Source of the DNA: JAIPGX01 sp041650475
Lineage (GTDB): Bacteria; Babelota; Babeliae; Babelales; UASB340
Length of the DNA stretch: 58,267 nt
Assembly (NCBI GenBank): GCA_041650475.1
Contig: JBAZLD010000008.1
Location: forward strand, 1 to 58,267
Reading direction: 5' to 3'
Made by a program: the position numbers and the translations under genes. Shown piece by piece: positions 36,347 through 44,262 of this stretch (position 1 is the first letter of the stretch; every line of letters starts with the position of its first letter). The notes below the pieces were generated by a model, which ran no database searches, was not told the DNA's origin, and was given only the letters and a program-made list of their open reading frames with translations.

Positions 36347-37694
36347 TATGCCCTCTTTTTTTTGAAATATTTATGTTGGAATTGAATAATAAAGTTTTTA
36401 ATAAATTTTCTGTTGTTTTTTTTGCATCAAGATACGCTTCTTGCATACTTGAATATTTCCATTCTCCATATCTTCCTATCGAATTTATTGATAAATTTTC
36501 AAGTGTTTTTAGAATTTGTTTAAGATTTTTTTCTCTCCAAAAATCATATATAACGTATGCGTGCGATAATTTTAATATTTTTTGTGTTGCAATATTTGAT
36601 TTTTCTAAATCTAAAATTTTTAAACTTTGATCTATTGATCTTGAAGTCAAATTTTTTATTTGATTATTTGTTTTTGTTCCTGGCAAATAAGACGTTTCGC
36701 CATAAATAGCAGTATAATTTTGAGGAGTAGAATTTGGATTAATATTATGCCAAAAACCTATTCTGTAAAAAGAAAGTTGTCTTTCGGGATAATATATCCA
36801 GTGTTTATTACCCAAATCTTTTACATTAAAACCTAAGTTAAAATTTATTACGGAATTACAAAGTAATTTTTTAGATAAAATTTTTAAATTTGTATCTGAT
36901 TTTTCTTCTATCTGGTCCAAAAATAAATTTAAAGGCAATGTTGATATAAGTTTGTTATATTTTGCAAAATTGCCATTTTCAAAGTATATAATTTTGTTTA
37001 AAACATCTATTTTTGTAGCATTGTGATTTGTGTAAATTTTATTTTTTAAATTTTTGCAAAGATTATCTATTAAAAATTGTATTCCATTGTGTTTAGGGTA
37101 ATAAAATTGACAGTTATAGCCTACGTTTTTGCTAGGGTCTGTATTAAGTGCACCATATAATAATTTTTTTAAGTCTGTCTTAGGTACAAAGCGTCCGGTC
37201 CATGATGGCGTAATTTTTTTTGTGTTATAAGAAAGAAGCTTTTTGTTGTATGGATCAAAAAAATGTTTAGTGATTCCTTTGCCAAAATATTTTATTGCCC
37301 AATCGTGAAAACTTTTTGTTTTTAAATTCTTTTTTTTGTTTATAAATTCATGAATACATTCTACGATTAATCTTGCATCAAGACCTGCTAAATTCATCTG
37401 GAAAGGGTAGGGTACAGTTTTATTGTTTAAAAATATAGCAGAGTTTCTAGTTACAAGATCAAAATTATTTATGTTGGCAATTTCATTTAGAAAATTATAA
37501 AAATCGTTATTATTTATGTGCAGTAAATGTCCTGTATAATCAAAAGTGAAATTGTCTTGTTTAAAAGAACGTAAAAGTCCGCCTGGATAAATATCCTTTT
37601 CAAAAATTTGAAAGTCAAAGAATCCATGTTTTTCTAGATTATAAGCACAACTAAGACCTGTGAGTCCTGCCCCCAAAATTACAATTTCTGGCAC
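36321..37694 (-). CDS. FAD-dependent oxidoreductase, UDP-galactopyranose mutase/amine-oxidase type
   Basis: It has 457 residues from a GTG start with AAGGAGA upstream. The dinucleotide-binding motif GAGLTGLS (8-15) and the acidic residue FEKDIYPGGLL follow the amine-oxidase/UGM fold. The segment VPYPFQMNL resembles the substrate-proximal VPYPFQ of protoporphyrinogen-oxidase-like proteins found in polysaccharide loci. The C-terminal SxGRYGEWKYSSMQEAY segment is the second FAD motif. It overlaps the epimerase gene, so a role in making a modified sugar is likely. The reaction is not certain. Confidence 0.8.
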   Translation of the reverse strand: MPEIVILGAGLTGLSCAYNLEKHGFFDFQIFEKDIYPGGLLRSFKQDNFTFDYTGHLLHINNNDFYNFLNEIANINNFDLVTRNSAIFLNNKTVPYPFQMNLAGLDARLIVECIHEFINKKKNLKTKSFHDWAIKYFGKGITKHFFDPYNKKLLSYNTKKITPSWTGRFVPKTDLKKLLYGALNTDPSKNVGYNCQFYYPKHNGIQFLIDNLCKNLKNKIYTNHNATKIDVLNKIIYFENGNFAKYNKLISTLPLNLFLDQIEEKSDTNLKILSKKLLCNSVINFNLGFNVKDLGNKHWIYYPERQLSFYRIGFWHNINPNSTPQNYTAIYGETSYLPGTKTNNQIKNLTSRSIDQSLKILDLEKSNIATQKILKLSHAYVIYDFWREKNLKQILKTLENLSINSIGRYGEWKYSSMQEAYLDAKKTTENLLKTLLFNSNINISKKRGHNEAVDRVL

Positions 37695-37782
37695 TCTTCT
37701 CCTTCTTTTTTTTCAAAAAAGCTTTTTTATGAAAAGCCAAATCGATTCTTATTTTTATAAATTAAAAAAAGAAAAAAGTCTA

Positions 37783-38346
37783 TTATATTTCTGCGGGAGT
37801 TTGTGAATAAATGTTGTGGGGCGAATGAAATTTAGCCTCACTATTTATTATTAAAAAGTTTCCAGTTCTCAATTTTTGCCTTAAATTTTGCGGAAAACTA
37901 AGTAATAAATAATATTTTTTTACAGAGATAAGTTTTTCTTGCATATGAAAAGTTATCTGCTGTTTCTTTTTATCCCATTTTCCGTCGCATATAAGATTTT
38001 CTTCAACAGGGATTAAGATATTTTCTCTCTCTTTTTTTTTATATAAAGATGCGCTTATTTTATTTGAATTTATATAACTGCCGTGCCATTTAAGTTCTAA
38101 TTGTTGCAATTTAAATGGGTTTTTAGCTTTAAAAGTTAAAAGACCAACCAGCGCAGAATTTATTAAGTTATTTTGCAAATTATTTTGATGCATATATTCA
38201 AACCAGGTATTTGTTGTACTTAACGAAAAGTTTTGTTCAAAATTTTGATTTAAAAGATTATCAAAATTTTGAGATATTTTACTAAAGATTTGTTCTGGAT
38301 TTATTAAAATAAAAAGAAATAAAAATATTTTTAGATTTTTTGACAT
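37783..38346 (-). CDS. Exported protein of unknown function
   Basis: It has 187 residues with a signal peptide (hydrophobic 6-16, then EQIFSK) and an AGGGG site before the ATG. The mature part has an Asn/Gln-rich N-terminus and alternating short strands (QQLELKWHG, ISASLYKKK, YYLLLSF), consistent with a small beta-sandwich. No motif or family recognised. It lies between the TonB-like gene upstream and the FAD gene downstream on the same strand. Confidence 0.65.
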   Translation of the reverse strand: MSKNLKIFLFLFILINPEQIFSKISQNFDNLLNQNFEQNFSLSTTNTWFEYMHQNNLQNNLINSALVGLLTFKAKNPFKLQQLELKWHGSYINSNKISASLYKKKERENILIPVEENLICDGKWDKKKQQITFHMQEKLISVKKYYLLLSFPQNLRQKLRTGNFLIINSEAKFHSPHNIYSQTPAEI

Positions 38347-38427
38347 AAGACACCCCCTAAAATTAGCCCCAAAATTCTCTGTTTATATTTTATAAAAATT
38401 TAAAACCAAAAGTTAAATAATTTAAAA

Positions 38428-39657
38428 TTAGAGCCCGATTCTGCGGGCATTAACATGGATTATTCTTCCAGTTGTATAAAGATTTGTATTAAAATGTTTA
38501 GGTAATGGGGGAAATGGGGTGGCAAGATGTACACTTTTAATTATTATTTCATCCAATTCCATGATTCCAGTAGATTCTAACAATTTAACATCTTGGACAT
38601 TGCCTTTATCTGTTATTTTAAATTCAACAACGGCTTTGCCTTCTAAGACTTTTTGCCAAGGTCTATATTCAAAATTTTGCTTCCATGAATTTTGTAAGTG
38701 CCAGTTAACCTGTTGCTCATAAGAAATATATTTCATTTCTTCAAAAGTAGGACGTTTATTGTCATCCCCCTTTCTTTCAAGCCAATCTGTGCCTTCGTTT
38801 TTTAAATTTTCAATAAAGCCACGCGTCATTGCAATTATGCTTTTTTTAGGTTTTTGTATAGGGCCTTTATCTTCAAGGTCGTGACCAAAGGTTCTTAATT
38901 GTTCTGTATCCTGTTGCCCTGGAGTCCCAGTTTTGCTTACTTGGCCTGCTTGTTCAACTTGCTCAGATTCAGTTTTTACTTTTGGCAAATCGATCTCTTT
39001 TTCAAGCTTTTCTTGTTGCGCCATAGCTTTAGCGACGACTAATTGTTTTTGTTCTATTTGTTTTATTTTTTCTTGAAGTTCTTTTTGGCCAAATTCTTTG
39101 ATTCCAGGTTTTTCTGAGACAGCTTTTTTATCGATGTTTGTTTCAGGTGCAATTTTTTCTGTAACTTCTTGTTTTGTTTCAGTTTTAGTTTGTTGCTTTT
39201 GCTTTAATTCGTGTTGTTTTATTTGTGCTTTTTGTTTTGTTTCGGTTTTGATTTCTGCTTGCTCTTGTTTTGCTAATATTTTTGCTTGTGGAGGTCTAAA
39301 TTGAGGGATTTCATCAAAAACTTCTGTGACACCAAACTCAGATCTTCGAGGTTTTAAACTTGCAGGAAGTTCATTTTTTTCTTCTATTTGTTTGAGTTTT
39401 TCTTCTACTTTTTTGATTTCAGGTTTTTTTATAAATTTTTCTTTAAGTTCATCTTTTTTGAACCAAACTATGGTTTCTTTTTTGGGCGCTGAAAATTTCT
39501 TGTGAGTTTTTTGATCTTTAGGAGTAAATAAAAGTAAAATTTCTCTTTTTTTAAAAGCATATAAAAAAAATATTATAATAATTATTAAGTGTATTAATAA
39601 AGACCATATAAAGAATAATGTTAAATTTTTTCGACGCTTTCCCTTTTTATTTGGCAT
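38428..39657 (-). CDS. TonB-like energy transducer with coiled-coil spacer
   Basis: It has 409 residues: a basic N-terminus, one membrane helix (about 13-34), a long periplasmic spacer and a C-terminal TonB domain (about 320-409) with VVEFKITDKGNVQDVKLLESTG and an ITxxxxATPFPPLP-type end (VHLATPFPPLP). TonB uses proton-motive force to open outer-membrane receptors. The spacer is rich in K, E and Q and predicted as coiled coil, instead of the usual Pro-Lys/Pro-Glu linker; in that respect it also resembles TolA. No exbB or exbD is in the window. Its presence implies an outer membrane. Confidence 0.78.
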   Translation of the reverse strand: MPNKKGKRRKNLTLFFIWSLLIHLIIIIIFFLYAFKKREILLLFTPKDQKTHKKFSAPKKETIVWFKKDELKEKFIKKPEIKKVEEKLKQIEEKNELPASLKPRRSEFGVTEVFDEIPQFRPPQAKILAKQEQAEIKTETKQKAQIKQHELKQKQQTKTETKQEVTEKIAPETNIDKKAVSEKPGIKEFGQKELQEKIKQIEQKQLVVAKAMAQQEKLEKEIDLPKVKTESEQVEQAGQVSKTGTPGQQDTEQLRTFGHDLEDKGPIQKPKKSIIAMTRGFIENLKNEGTDWLERKGDDNKRPTFEEMKYISYEQQVNWHLQNSWKQNFEYRPWQKVLEGKAVVEFKITDKGNVQDVKLLESTGIMELDEIIIKSVHLATPFPPLPKHFNTNLYTTGRIIHVNARRIGL

Positions 39658-39727
39658 AAAAAAACTTTCTTAACAAACAAATTTTTTATATATTTTTAAT
39701 TTTATATTTTTTAAAAAAATAAAGAAA

Positions 39728-40723
39728 TCAATTTAATTTTTTTTCGATTTGTTCTGTCCAGAAAAAATTTTTCTTTTTGATTATTTGCCAGGTTTGGCCA
39801 ACACTATGTGTGCCACCAAATTTAGATTTTAAAAATTTTAAAATTTCCTTTAAATATGCATCACTTAAATGAAAGGTTAATTTTTCTTTTGATAACCAAA
39901 GAATTAGTAATCGTTTTTGCAAAACAATATCTAAGTTAATAAATAACTTTAGGTTACCAACGAAAAACTCTTTATTTTTGCTAAAAATATTATCAAATTC
40001 TTTTTTTGTTAAATTTTTTAAAAAATTTTCTTCTTCTTGTAAGTGTTTTAACGTGCTTTGAAATTTTTGATCAAATCTTGAGTCACATTGCGCAAGTGCA
40101 GGCAAAACATATTTGCGAATACGATTGCGTAAAAAACTATCAGAATAATTAGTTTGATCTGTAATATATGAAATTTTATTTTCATGTAAATAATTTAAAA
40201 TTTCTTGTTTTGATATATTTAATAAAGGACGTAAAGTACGGTCATCTAGAATTTTCATACAAGTTAAACCACTTAGAGATGTCCCTCTGATTATTCGCCA
40301 AAAAAAAGTTTCTTGTTGATCTTGTAGGTGATGAGCAAGGGCAACAAAATCTGCATTTTGTTCTTTTAATAATTTTTTAAAAAAATGTTGTCTGAGTTTG
40401 CGCCCTAATTCTTCTTTAGAGCCATTAAATTTTAAATTTAAGCCAAGATCTGTAGCTTGAGTATAAATAAAGGGTATTGAAAATTTTTTACATAAATTTT
40501 GGCAAAATTGAACATCTTTAAAAGATTCGGCTCTCCAACCATGATCAAGATGTGCAGCAATTAAATTAAGTTCGTTATTTTGATGTAATTCTTTTAAAAA
40601 ATAAAATAAAAAAATTGAATCAGGACCTCCAGAAAGACCTAAAATAATTTTAGGGCTTTCTGATTTATTTTTAAAATTTTCTAAAATATTTTTTATATTA
40701 TTTTTGATTTTATTAAAAAGCAT
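39728..40723 (-). CDS. tilS: tRNA(Ile)-lysidine synthase
   Basis: ATP-dependent enzyme that converts C34 of tRNA-Ile(CAU) to lysidine, so that it reads AUA. The PP-loop SGGPDS is at 31-36, followed by AAHLDHGWR and the LRNRIRKYVLP segment typical of the family. At 331 residues it is the short form lacking the full C-terminal domains of the E. coli enzyme. There is no evident ribosome site. It lies 41 bases after prfB, probably coupled in transcription. AUA codons are frequent here, so the enzyme should be essential. Confidence 0.93.
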   Translation of the reverse strand: MLFNKIKNNIKNILENFKNKSESPKIILGLSGGPDSIFLFYFLKELHQNNELNLIAAHLDHGWRAESFKDVQFCQNLCKKFSIPFIYTQATDLGLNLKFNGSKEELGRKLRQHFFKKLLKEQNADFVALAHHLQDQQETFFWRIIRGTSLSGLTCMKILDDRTLRPLLNISKQEILNYLHENKISYITDQTNYSDSFLRNRIRKYVLPALAQCDSRFDQKFQSTLKHLQEEENFLKNLTKKEFDNIFSKNKEFFVGNLKLFINLDIVLQKRLLILWLSKEKLTFHLSDAYLKEILKFLKSKFGGTHSVGQTWQIIKKKNFFWTEQIEKKLN

Positions 40724-40764
40724 TTTTATAAAATTTAGTGAAGTTAGTAAAATTTAATAATAAC

Positions 40765-41853
40765 TTAATTTAAGCTTGAAAATTGAACCAAACAACTTTC
40801 AATAAATTCCATGAGATCTCCATCCAAAACTAACTCAGGTCTTGGTGATTCAAAATCGGTTCTTAAATCTTTGACCATTTTGTATGGATGTAAAACGTAT
40901 GATCTTATTTGAGAACCCCATTCTATTTTCTTTTTTTCAATAGATTTTTCTTTTTCTTCTTTTTCATGTTCTGATTTTTGCTTTAATTTAGCATAAAGCA
41001 TTTTAAGAGCAGTTTGTTTGTTTTGTAATTGAGATCTTTCGTTTTGACATTGGACAACTACCCCTGTTGGAATATGTGTTATACGTACTGCTGAATCAGT
41101 TTTATTGACGTGTTGTCCGCCGGCACCACCGGCCCTATAAGTATCTATTCTTAATTCTGCTTCATTTATTTTAATTTCTTCTTCTTCTACTTCTGAAATA
41201 ACTGTTATAGCAGAAAAAGATGTATGTCTTCTTTTATTTGCATCAAAAGGGGAAATTCTTACAAGTCTGTGAATCCCTGCTTCCCATTTCAAAAGACCAT
41301 ATGCATAAGGTCCTTTGATAAAAAGAGTGGCTGATTTTATACCAGCTTCTTCGCCCTTTTGATAATCAAGAATATCAACTTTAAAATTTTCTCGTTCACA
41401 GAATCTTAAATACATGCGAAAAAGCATATCCGACCAATCTTGAGATTCTGTGCCTCCGGCTCCTGCATTTATGCTTAAAAAGCAATTGTTATAATCATTT
41501 TCTTTATTTAAAAGAAGTTCTAGTTTAAATTTTGTAACTTTTTTACAAAAAGCAAAAATATCTTTTTTAATTTTTCCTAACTCTTCTTCGTTGGAAGCGA
41601 AAAGTTCAAGTATTTCTTTATTATCTTGATAAACATTTATTATTTGATTGTATTGTTCTTCTAATTGTTTTAATTTTTGATTTTCTTTTAAAATAGAAGT
41701 GCTATTTGGATTTTGCCAAAATGTTTCAGAATTTATTATTTTTTGCAAATCATCGTATTTTTGGTTAATTTGAGATTTTTGCCAAAAAGTCTTAATGGCA
41801 TCAAGCTCAGGTTCTATAGATTTTAATTTTTCAATTAATTCTTCTGCTAACAT
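40765..41853 (-). CDS. prfB: Peptide chain release factor 2
   Basis: It recognises UGA and UAA stops and triggers peptide release. It has 362 residues. The codon-recognition motif SPF is present (near 200, in RISPFDANKRRHTSF), as is the catalytic GGQ (near 244, in GAGGQHVNKTDSAVRI). The reading frame is continuous from the N-terminus through the region where many bacteria have the programmed +1 frameshift, so autoregulation by frameshifting appears absent. The ribosome site is weak. Confidence 0.95.
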   Translation of the reverse strand: MLAEELIEKLKSIEPELDAIKTFWQKSQINQKYDDLQKIINSETFWQNPNSTSILKENQKLKQLEEQYNQIINVYQDNKEILELFASNEEELGKIKKDIFAFCKKVTKFKLELLLNKENDYNNCFLSINAGAGGTESQDWSDMLFRMYLRFCERENFKVDILDYQKGEEAGIKSATLFIKGPYAYGLLKWEAGIHRLVRISPFDANKRRHTSFSAITVISEVEEEEIKINEAELRIDTYRAGGAGGQHVNKTDSAVRITHIPTGVVVQCQNERSQLQNKQTALKMLYAKLKQKSEHEKEEKEKSIEKKKIEWGSQIRSYVLHPYKMVKDLRTDFESPRPELVLDGDLMEFIESCLVQFSSLN

Positions 41854-41970
41854 AATTTAAAGACTAGTTTGTAATGTAAAAACATGAATAATAACTAATT
41901 TTAGTATATAAATTATATTTTCATGTGTAAATATGCACTTAAAGTTGGGTAATTAAATTAAGATTAAAAA

Positions 41971-42162
41971 TTAAAACTTTGGTCCTTTTTTATTTTCTTG
42001 AACTTTGTTCCAAAATCTTACCGGAAAGCGAGATTTTAAATATGCTTTTGCTCTAATGGTCATTTGTTTTAATTTTGAATAAAATCCCGGTTTTTTATGC
42101 TTTTTTGAATGTAGTTCTTGAATTTCTTCTTGATGTTTATTTTGGGGGTCTTTATATATCAT
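41971..42162 (-). CDS. Small basic protein of unknown function
   Basis: It has 63 residues, strongly basic (many K and R, with HSKKHKKPG and RAKAYLKSRFPVRF). A GAAAGG-like site lies 7 bases before the ATG. No family recognised; the composition suggests nucleic-acid or ribosome contact. The gene is short and could be spurious, but the site, spacing and lack of an overlapping gene support it. Confidence 0.5.
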   Translation of the reverse strand: MIYKDPQNKHQEEIQELHSKKHKKPGFYSKLKQMTIRAKAYLKSRFPVRFWNKVQENKKGPKF

Positions 42163-42392
42163 AATTCGCCTTTCTTCCCTTAAAAATTAATAAAAATTTT
42201 AATTAAATATTTTATTTTAGTATATTTTCATTGTGCTTAGATAATCAATTATTTTGAAATTAAAATTATTTAATGTTAAATTTCTCTTAAAGCCATGGTT
42301 GATACGTCAAAACTCGCAGATTAGATTTTTATGATTTTTGATATTGCATCGACTATAAAATCAGTGTATAATTCAAAAGTGATTGAAATTTA

Positions 42393-42469
42393 GGGCCTAT
42401 AGCTCAGTTGGCTAGAGCACTCCGCTGATAACGGAGAGGTCAGTCGTTCGAGTCGACTTAGGCCCACCA
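42393..42469 (+). tRNA. tRNA-Ile (GAU)
   Basis: 77 bases with encoded CCA. The acceptor GGGCCTA pairs with TAGGCCC, and the anticodon loop CTGATAA gives GAU. A hairpin repeat copy begins at the CCA. Confidence 0.96.
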
Positions 42470-42509
42470 GTCTTCGCTCTTCGAGCTTCGCCTGGCATGG
42501 CCAGTAATT
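42467..42509 (+). repeat. tRNA-tail hairpin repeat, copy 1
   Basis: It starts in the tRNA-Ile CCA and reads CCAGTCTTCGCTCTTCGAGC then TTCGCCTGGCATGGCCAGTAAT. The arms CCAG..CTTCGCTC and GAGCTTCG..CTGG make a stem-loop. Confidence 0.85.
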
Positions 42510-42522
42510 CATTATTTTGGCT

Positions 42523-42580
42523 ACGCCCTTGTCCGGCGTAACTAGAAAGTGAAGCCTGGATGGCATGGCCAGTAATTGAA
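42523..42580 (+). repeat. Degenerate copies of the tRNA-tail repeat
   Basis: CTACGCC...GGCGTAAC (about 42522-42542) forms a small hairpin. GAAGCCTGGATGGCATGGCCAG (42551-42572) repeats the right half of copy 1, ending in AGTAATT just as copy 1 does. It fills the gap to the next tRNA. Confidence 0.65.
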
Positions 42581-42586
42581 ATTTTT

Positions 42587-42662
42587 GGGGGCATAGCTCA
42601 GTTGGTAGAGCGTCCGCCTTGCACGCGGAAGGCCAGCGGTTCGAATCCGCTTGCCTCCACCA
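42587..42662 (+). tRNA. tRNA-Ala (UGC)
   Basis: 76 bases with encoded CCA. The acceptor GGGGGCA pairs with TGCCTCC, including the alanine identity pair G3-U70. The anticodon loop CTTGCAC gives UGC. Confidence 0.96.
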
Positions 42663-42701
42663 GTCTTCGTTCTTCGAACTACGCCTGGCGTGGCCAGTAG
42701 T
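42660..42701 (+). repeat. tRNA-tail hairpin repeat, copy 2
   Basis: It starts in the tRNA-Ala CCA: CCAGTCTTCGTTCTTCGAAC then TACGCCTGGCGTGGCCAGTAGT. The loop-side changes (GTTC with GAAC in place of GCTC with GAGC) keep the pairing, which supports a selected hairpin. Confidence 0.85.
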
Positions 42702-42712
42702 GGCAGTAAATT

Positions 42713-42741
42713 AGGCCTCGGAAAATCCGAGGCCTTTTTTT
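42713..42741 (+). terminator. Intrinsic terminator after tRNA-Ala (UGC)
   Basis: AGGCCTCGGA (42713-42722) pairs with TCCGAGGCCT (42726-42735), followed by a run of T. It separates the first two tRNAs from the third. Confidence 0.93.
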
Positions 42742-42789
42742 GTTTTAATTTTTTAAAATTTTTTATAAAATCTATTTTTAAATTTTTAT

Positions 42790-42865
42790 GGGGATGTAGC
42801 TCAGTTGGTAGAGTGTCTGTCTCGCTCACAGAAGGTCAGGGGTTCGACTCCCCTCATCTCCACCA
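42790..42865 (+). tRNA. tRNA-Ala (CGC)
   Basis: 76 bases with encoded CCA. The acceptor GGGGATG pairs with CATCTCC, including G3-U70, which supports alanine. The anticodon loop reads CTCGCTC, giving CGC with an unusual U at position 37. The D stem has a G-U pair. Confidence 0.85.
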
Positions 42866-42904
42866 GGCTTCGCTCTTCGAGCTTCGCCTGGCATGGTCAA
42901 TAAT
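42863..42904 (+). repeat. tRNA-tail hairpin repeat, copy 3
   Basis: It starts in the CCA of tRNA-Ala (CGC): CCAGGCTTCGCTCTTCGAGC then TTCGCCTGGCATGGTCAATAAT. Here the outer arms CCAGGC and GCCTGG pair perfectly. Confidence 0.85.
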
Positions 42905-42923
42905 GGAATTTCGATAAAAAAAA

Positions 42924-43265
42924 CTATTTCCACCGGTCTTTGGGCATATTATTTCTTGTATTTATTTTATCAATTTTTTCTTCCATAGCTTTTTCTATAT
43001 CAATTCCCATTTGATTAACTAAAATCAAAGAAGTTATTAATACATCTGCAAATTCTTCTTTAAGTGTTTCAGGCGTGTGTTTTTCTAATTTTTCTTTTCT
43101 TAAAAATTTTAAATTTCCCAGAACTTCTTGGCAAAGTTCTCCGACTTCTTCATTAAGTTTTACTGTTATCGCAAGAATCATTTTTTCGTCATCACAATTG
43201 TTATAAAGACTTTTTAGCCTATTCCCCTCTTTTTGAATAAATTTTATTAGTTCTTTTAATTCCAT
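42924..43265 (-). CDS. MazG-like nucleotide pyrophosphohydrolase
   Basis: All-alpha NTP pyrophosphatase of the MazG family, 113 residues (single-domain form). The metal-binding pattern is present: EExxE at 39-43 (KLNEEVGELCQEV) and ExxD at 71-74 (KEEFADVLITSLIL). It ends with the AMEEKIDKINTR helix typical of these proteins. Likely cleans noncanonical or excess dNTPs. AGGAG lies 7 bases before the ATG. Substrate not known. Confidence 0.85.
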   Translation of the reverse strand: MELKELIKFIQKEGNRLKSLYNNCDDEKMILAITVKLNEEVGELCQEVLGNLKFLRKEKLEKHTPETLKEEFADVLITSLILVNQMGIDIEKAMEEKIDKINTRNNMPKDRWK

Positions 43266-43347
43266 GTCTTACTCCTATATTTTTATTAAATAAATAGTTT
43301 GTGATTTATTATTTTATTAAAATTTAAACTTTTAGAAAGATTAAATC

Positions 43348-44175
43348 ATGAAGCAATTTTATATAACAAAGGCATCAGGTGAAAAAGAGCTTTTTAATAT
43401 TAAGAAACTAGAAAATTCTTTACGACGATCAGGGGCTGATAGTGAGTTGGTTGACAAAATTTTAGATAAAATTGAACAAGAATTACCTTTTTATACGGCA
43501 AAAGACGTTTATAGATTTGCAAGAAAATATTTGTGTCGATATAACAAGGGAGTTGCAGGTAGATATAATCTTAAAAATGCATTAAGAGAACTGGGGCCTA
43601 CAGGATACCCATTTGAAGAATTTGTTGCTCAAATTTTTTATGCACAAGGTTTTGAAGTTGAAGTAGATAAAATAATAAATGGGATTTGTGTAGGACATGA
43701 GGTAGATGTATTAGTTAAAAGTGATCATACATTTTTTATTGTTGAATGCAAATTTCATAATCAATATGGTCTTAAGACTAACGTTAAGATTCCGTTATAT
43801 GTTAAAGCAAGATTTGATGACATTGTCTCTGCAAATGCGAATAGTTTAGATGGTAAAATTAAGCAAGCATGGCTTTTTACGAACACAAAATTTACTACCG
43901 ATGCAATAAAGTATGGAGAGTGTGTGAATTTAAAATTAGTTGGTTGGTCTTATCCTAAGGAAAATAATTTGGCACAATTAATTGATAAATACTCTTTACA
44001 TCCGATTACAGCTTTATCAACTTTGTCAAAATATCATAAAAATTTTTTGATTAATAAAGATATTGTTTTGTGCAAGCAACTTGCACAAAACAAAAATATT
44101 TTAAGAAAATTAAATTTAAGTGATGAAAAAATTGCAAAAATAATTGCTGAAAGCTGTGCTGTATGTGAAGTTTAA
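43348..44175 (+). CDS. ATP-cone fused to Mrr-like PD-(D/E)xK nuclease domain
   Basis: It has 275 residues. The first about 85 form an ATP-cone (TKASGEKELFNIKKLENSLRR start, as in NrdR and ribonucleotide reductases), a nucleotide-sensing domain. Residues about 83-200 resemble a restriction-endonuclease-like fold: GYPFEEFVAQIFYAQGFEV, D120 in HEVDVLV, and E133-x-K135 in VECKFH. The C-terminal 60 residues (about 215-275) are helical with an HhH-like look. This suggests a DNA-cleaving enzyme gated by ATP or dATP. No methylase is beside it. Alone on the plus strand between mazG and asnS. Confidence 0.75.
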   Translation: MKQFYITKASGEKELFNIKKLENSLRRSGADSELVDKILDKIEQELPFYTAKDVYRFARKYLCRYNKGVAGRYNLKNALRELGPTGYPFEEFVAQIFYAQGFEVEVDKIINGICVGHEVDVLVKSDHTFFIVECKFHNQYGLKTNVKIPLYVKARFDDIVSANANSLDGKIKQAWLFTNTKFTTDAIKYGECVNLKLVGWSYPKENNLAQLIDKYSLHPITALSTLSKYHKNFLINKDIVLCKQLAQNKNILRKLNLSDEKIAKIIAESCAVCEV

Positions 44176-44244
44176 ACCGTTCGTATCCATTCGACAACCT
44201 CAGGGCGAACGGTTGCTTTGTTCGTTCGTGGTGAGGTTGTCGAA
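44175..44244. repeat. Compound inverted repeat, REP-like
   Basis: Two interleaved perfect inverted repeats: AACCGTTCG (44175-44183) with CGAACGGTT (44206-44214), and TTCGACAACCTCA (44190-44202) with TGAGGTTGTCGAA (44232-44244). It is much richer in GC than its surroundings and lies between convergent genes. Arms pair in two mutually exclusive ways. Confidence 0.85.
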
Positions 44245-44262
44245 CTATACTAATTCGATTTT

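Noticed and set aside
42412..42917. Open frames on both strands across the tRNA cluster
   Set aside because: They run through tRNA-Ile, both tRNA-Ala genes, a terminator and the hairpin repeats, so they are not coding.
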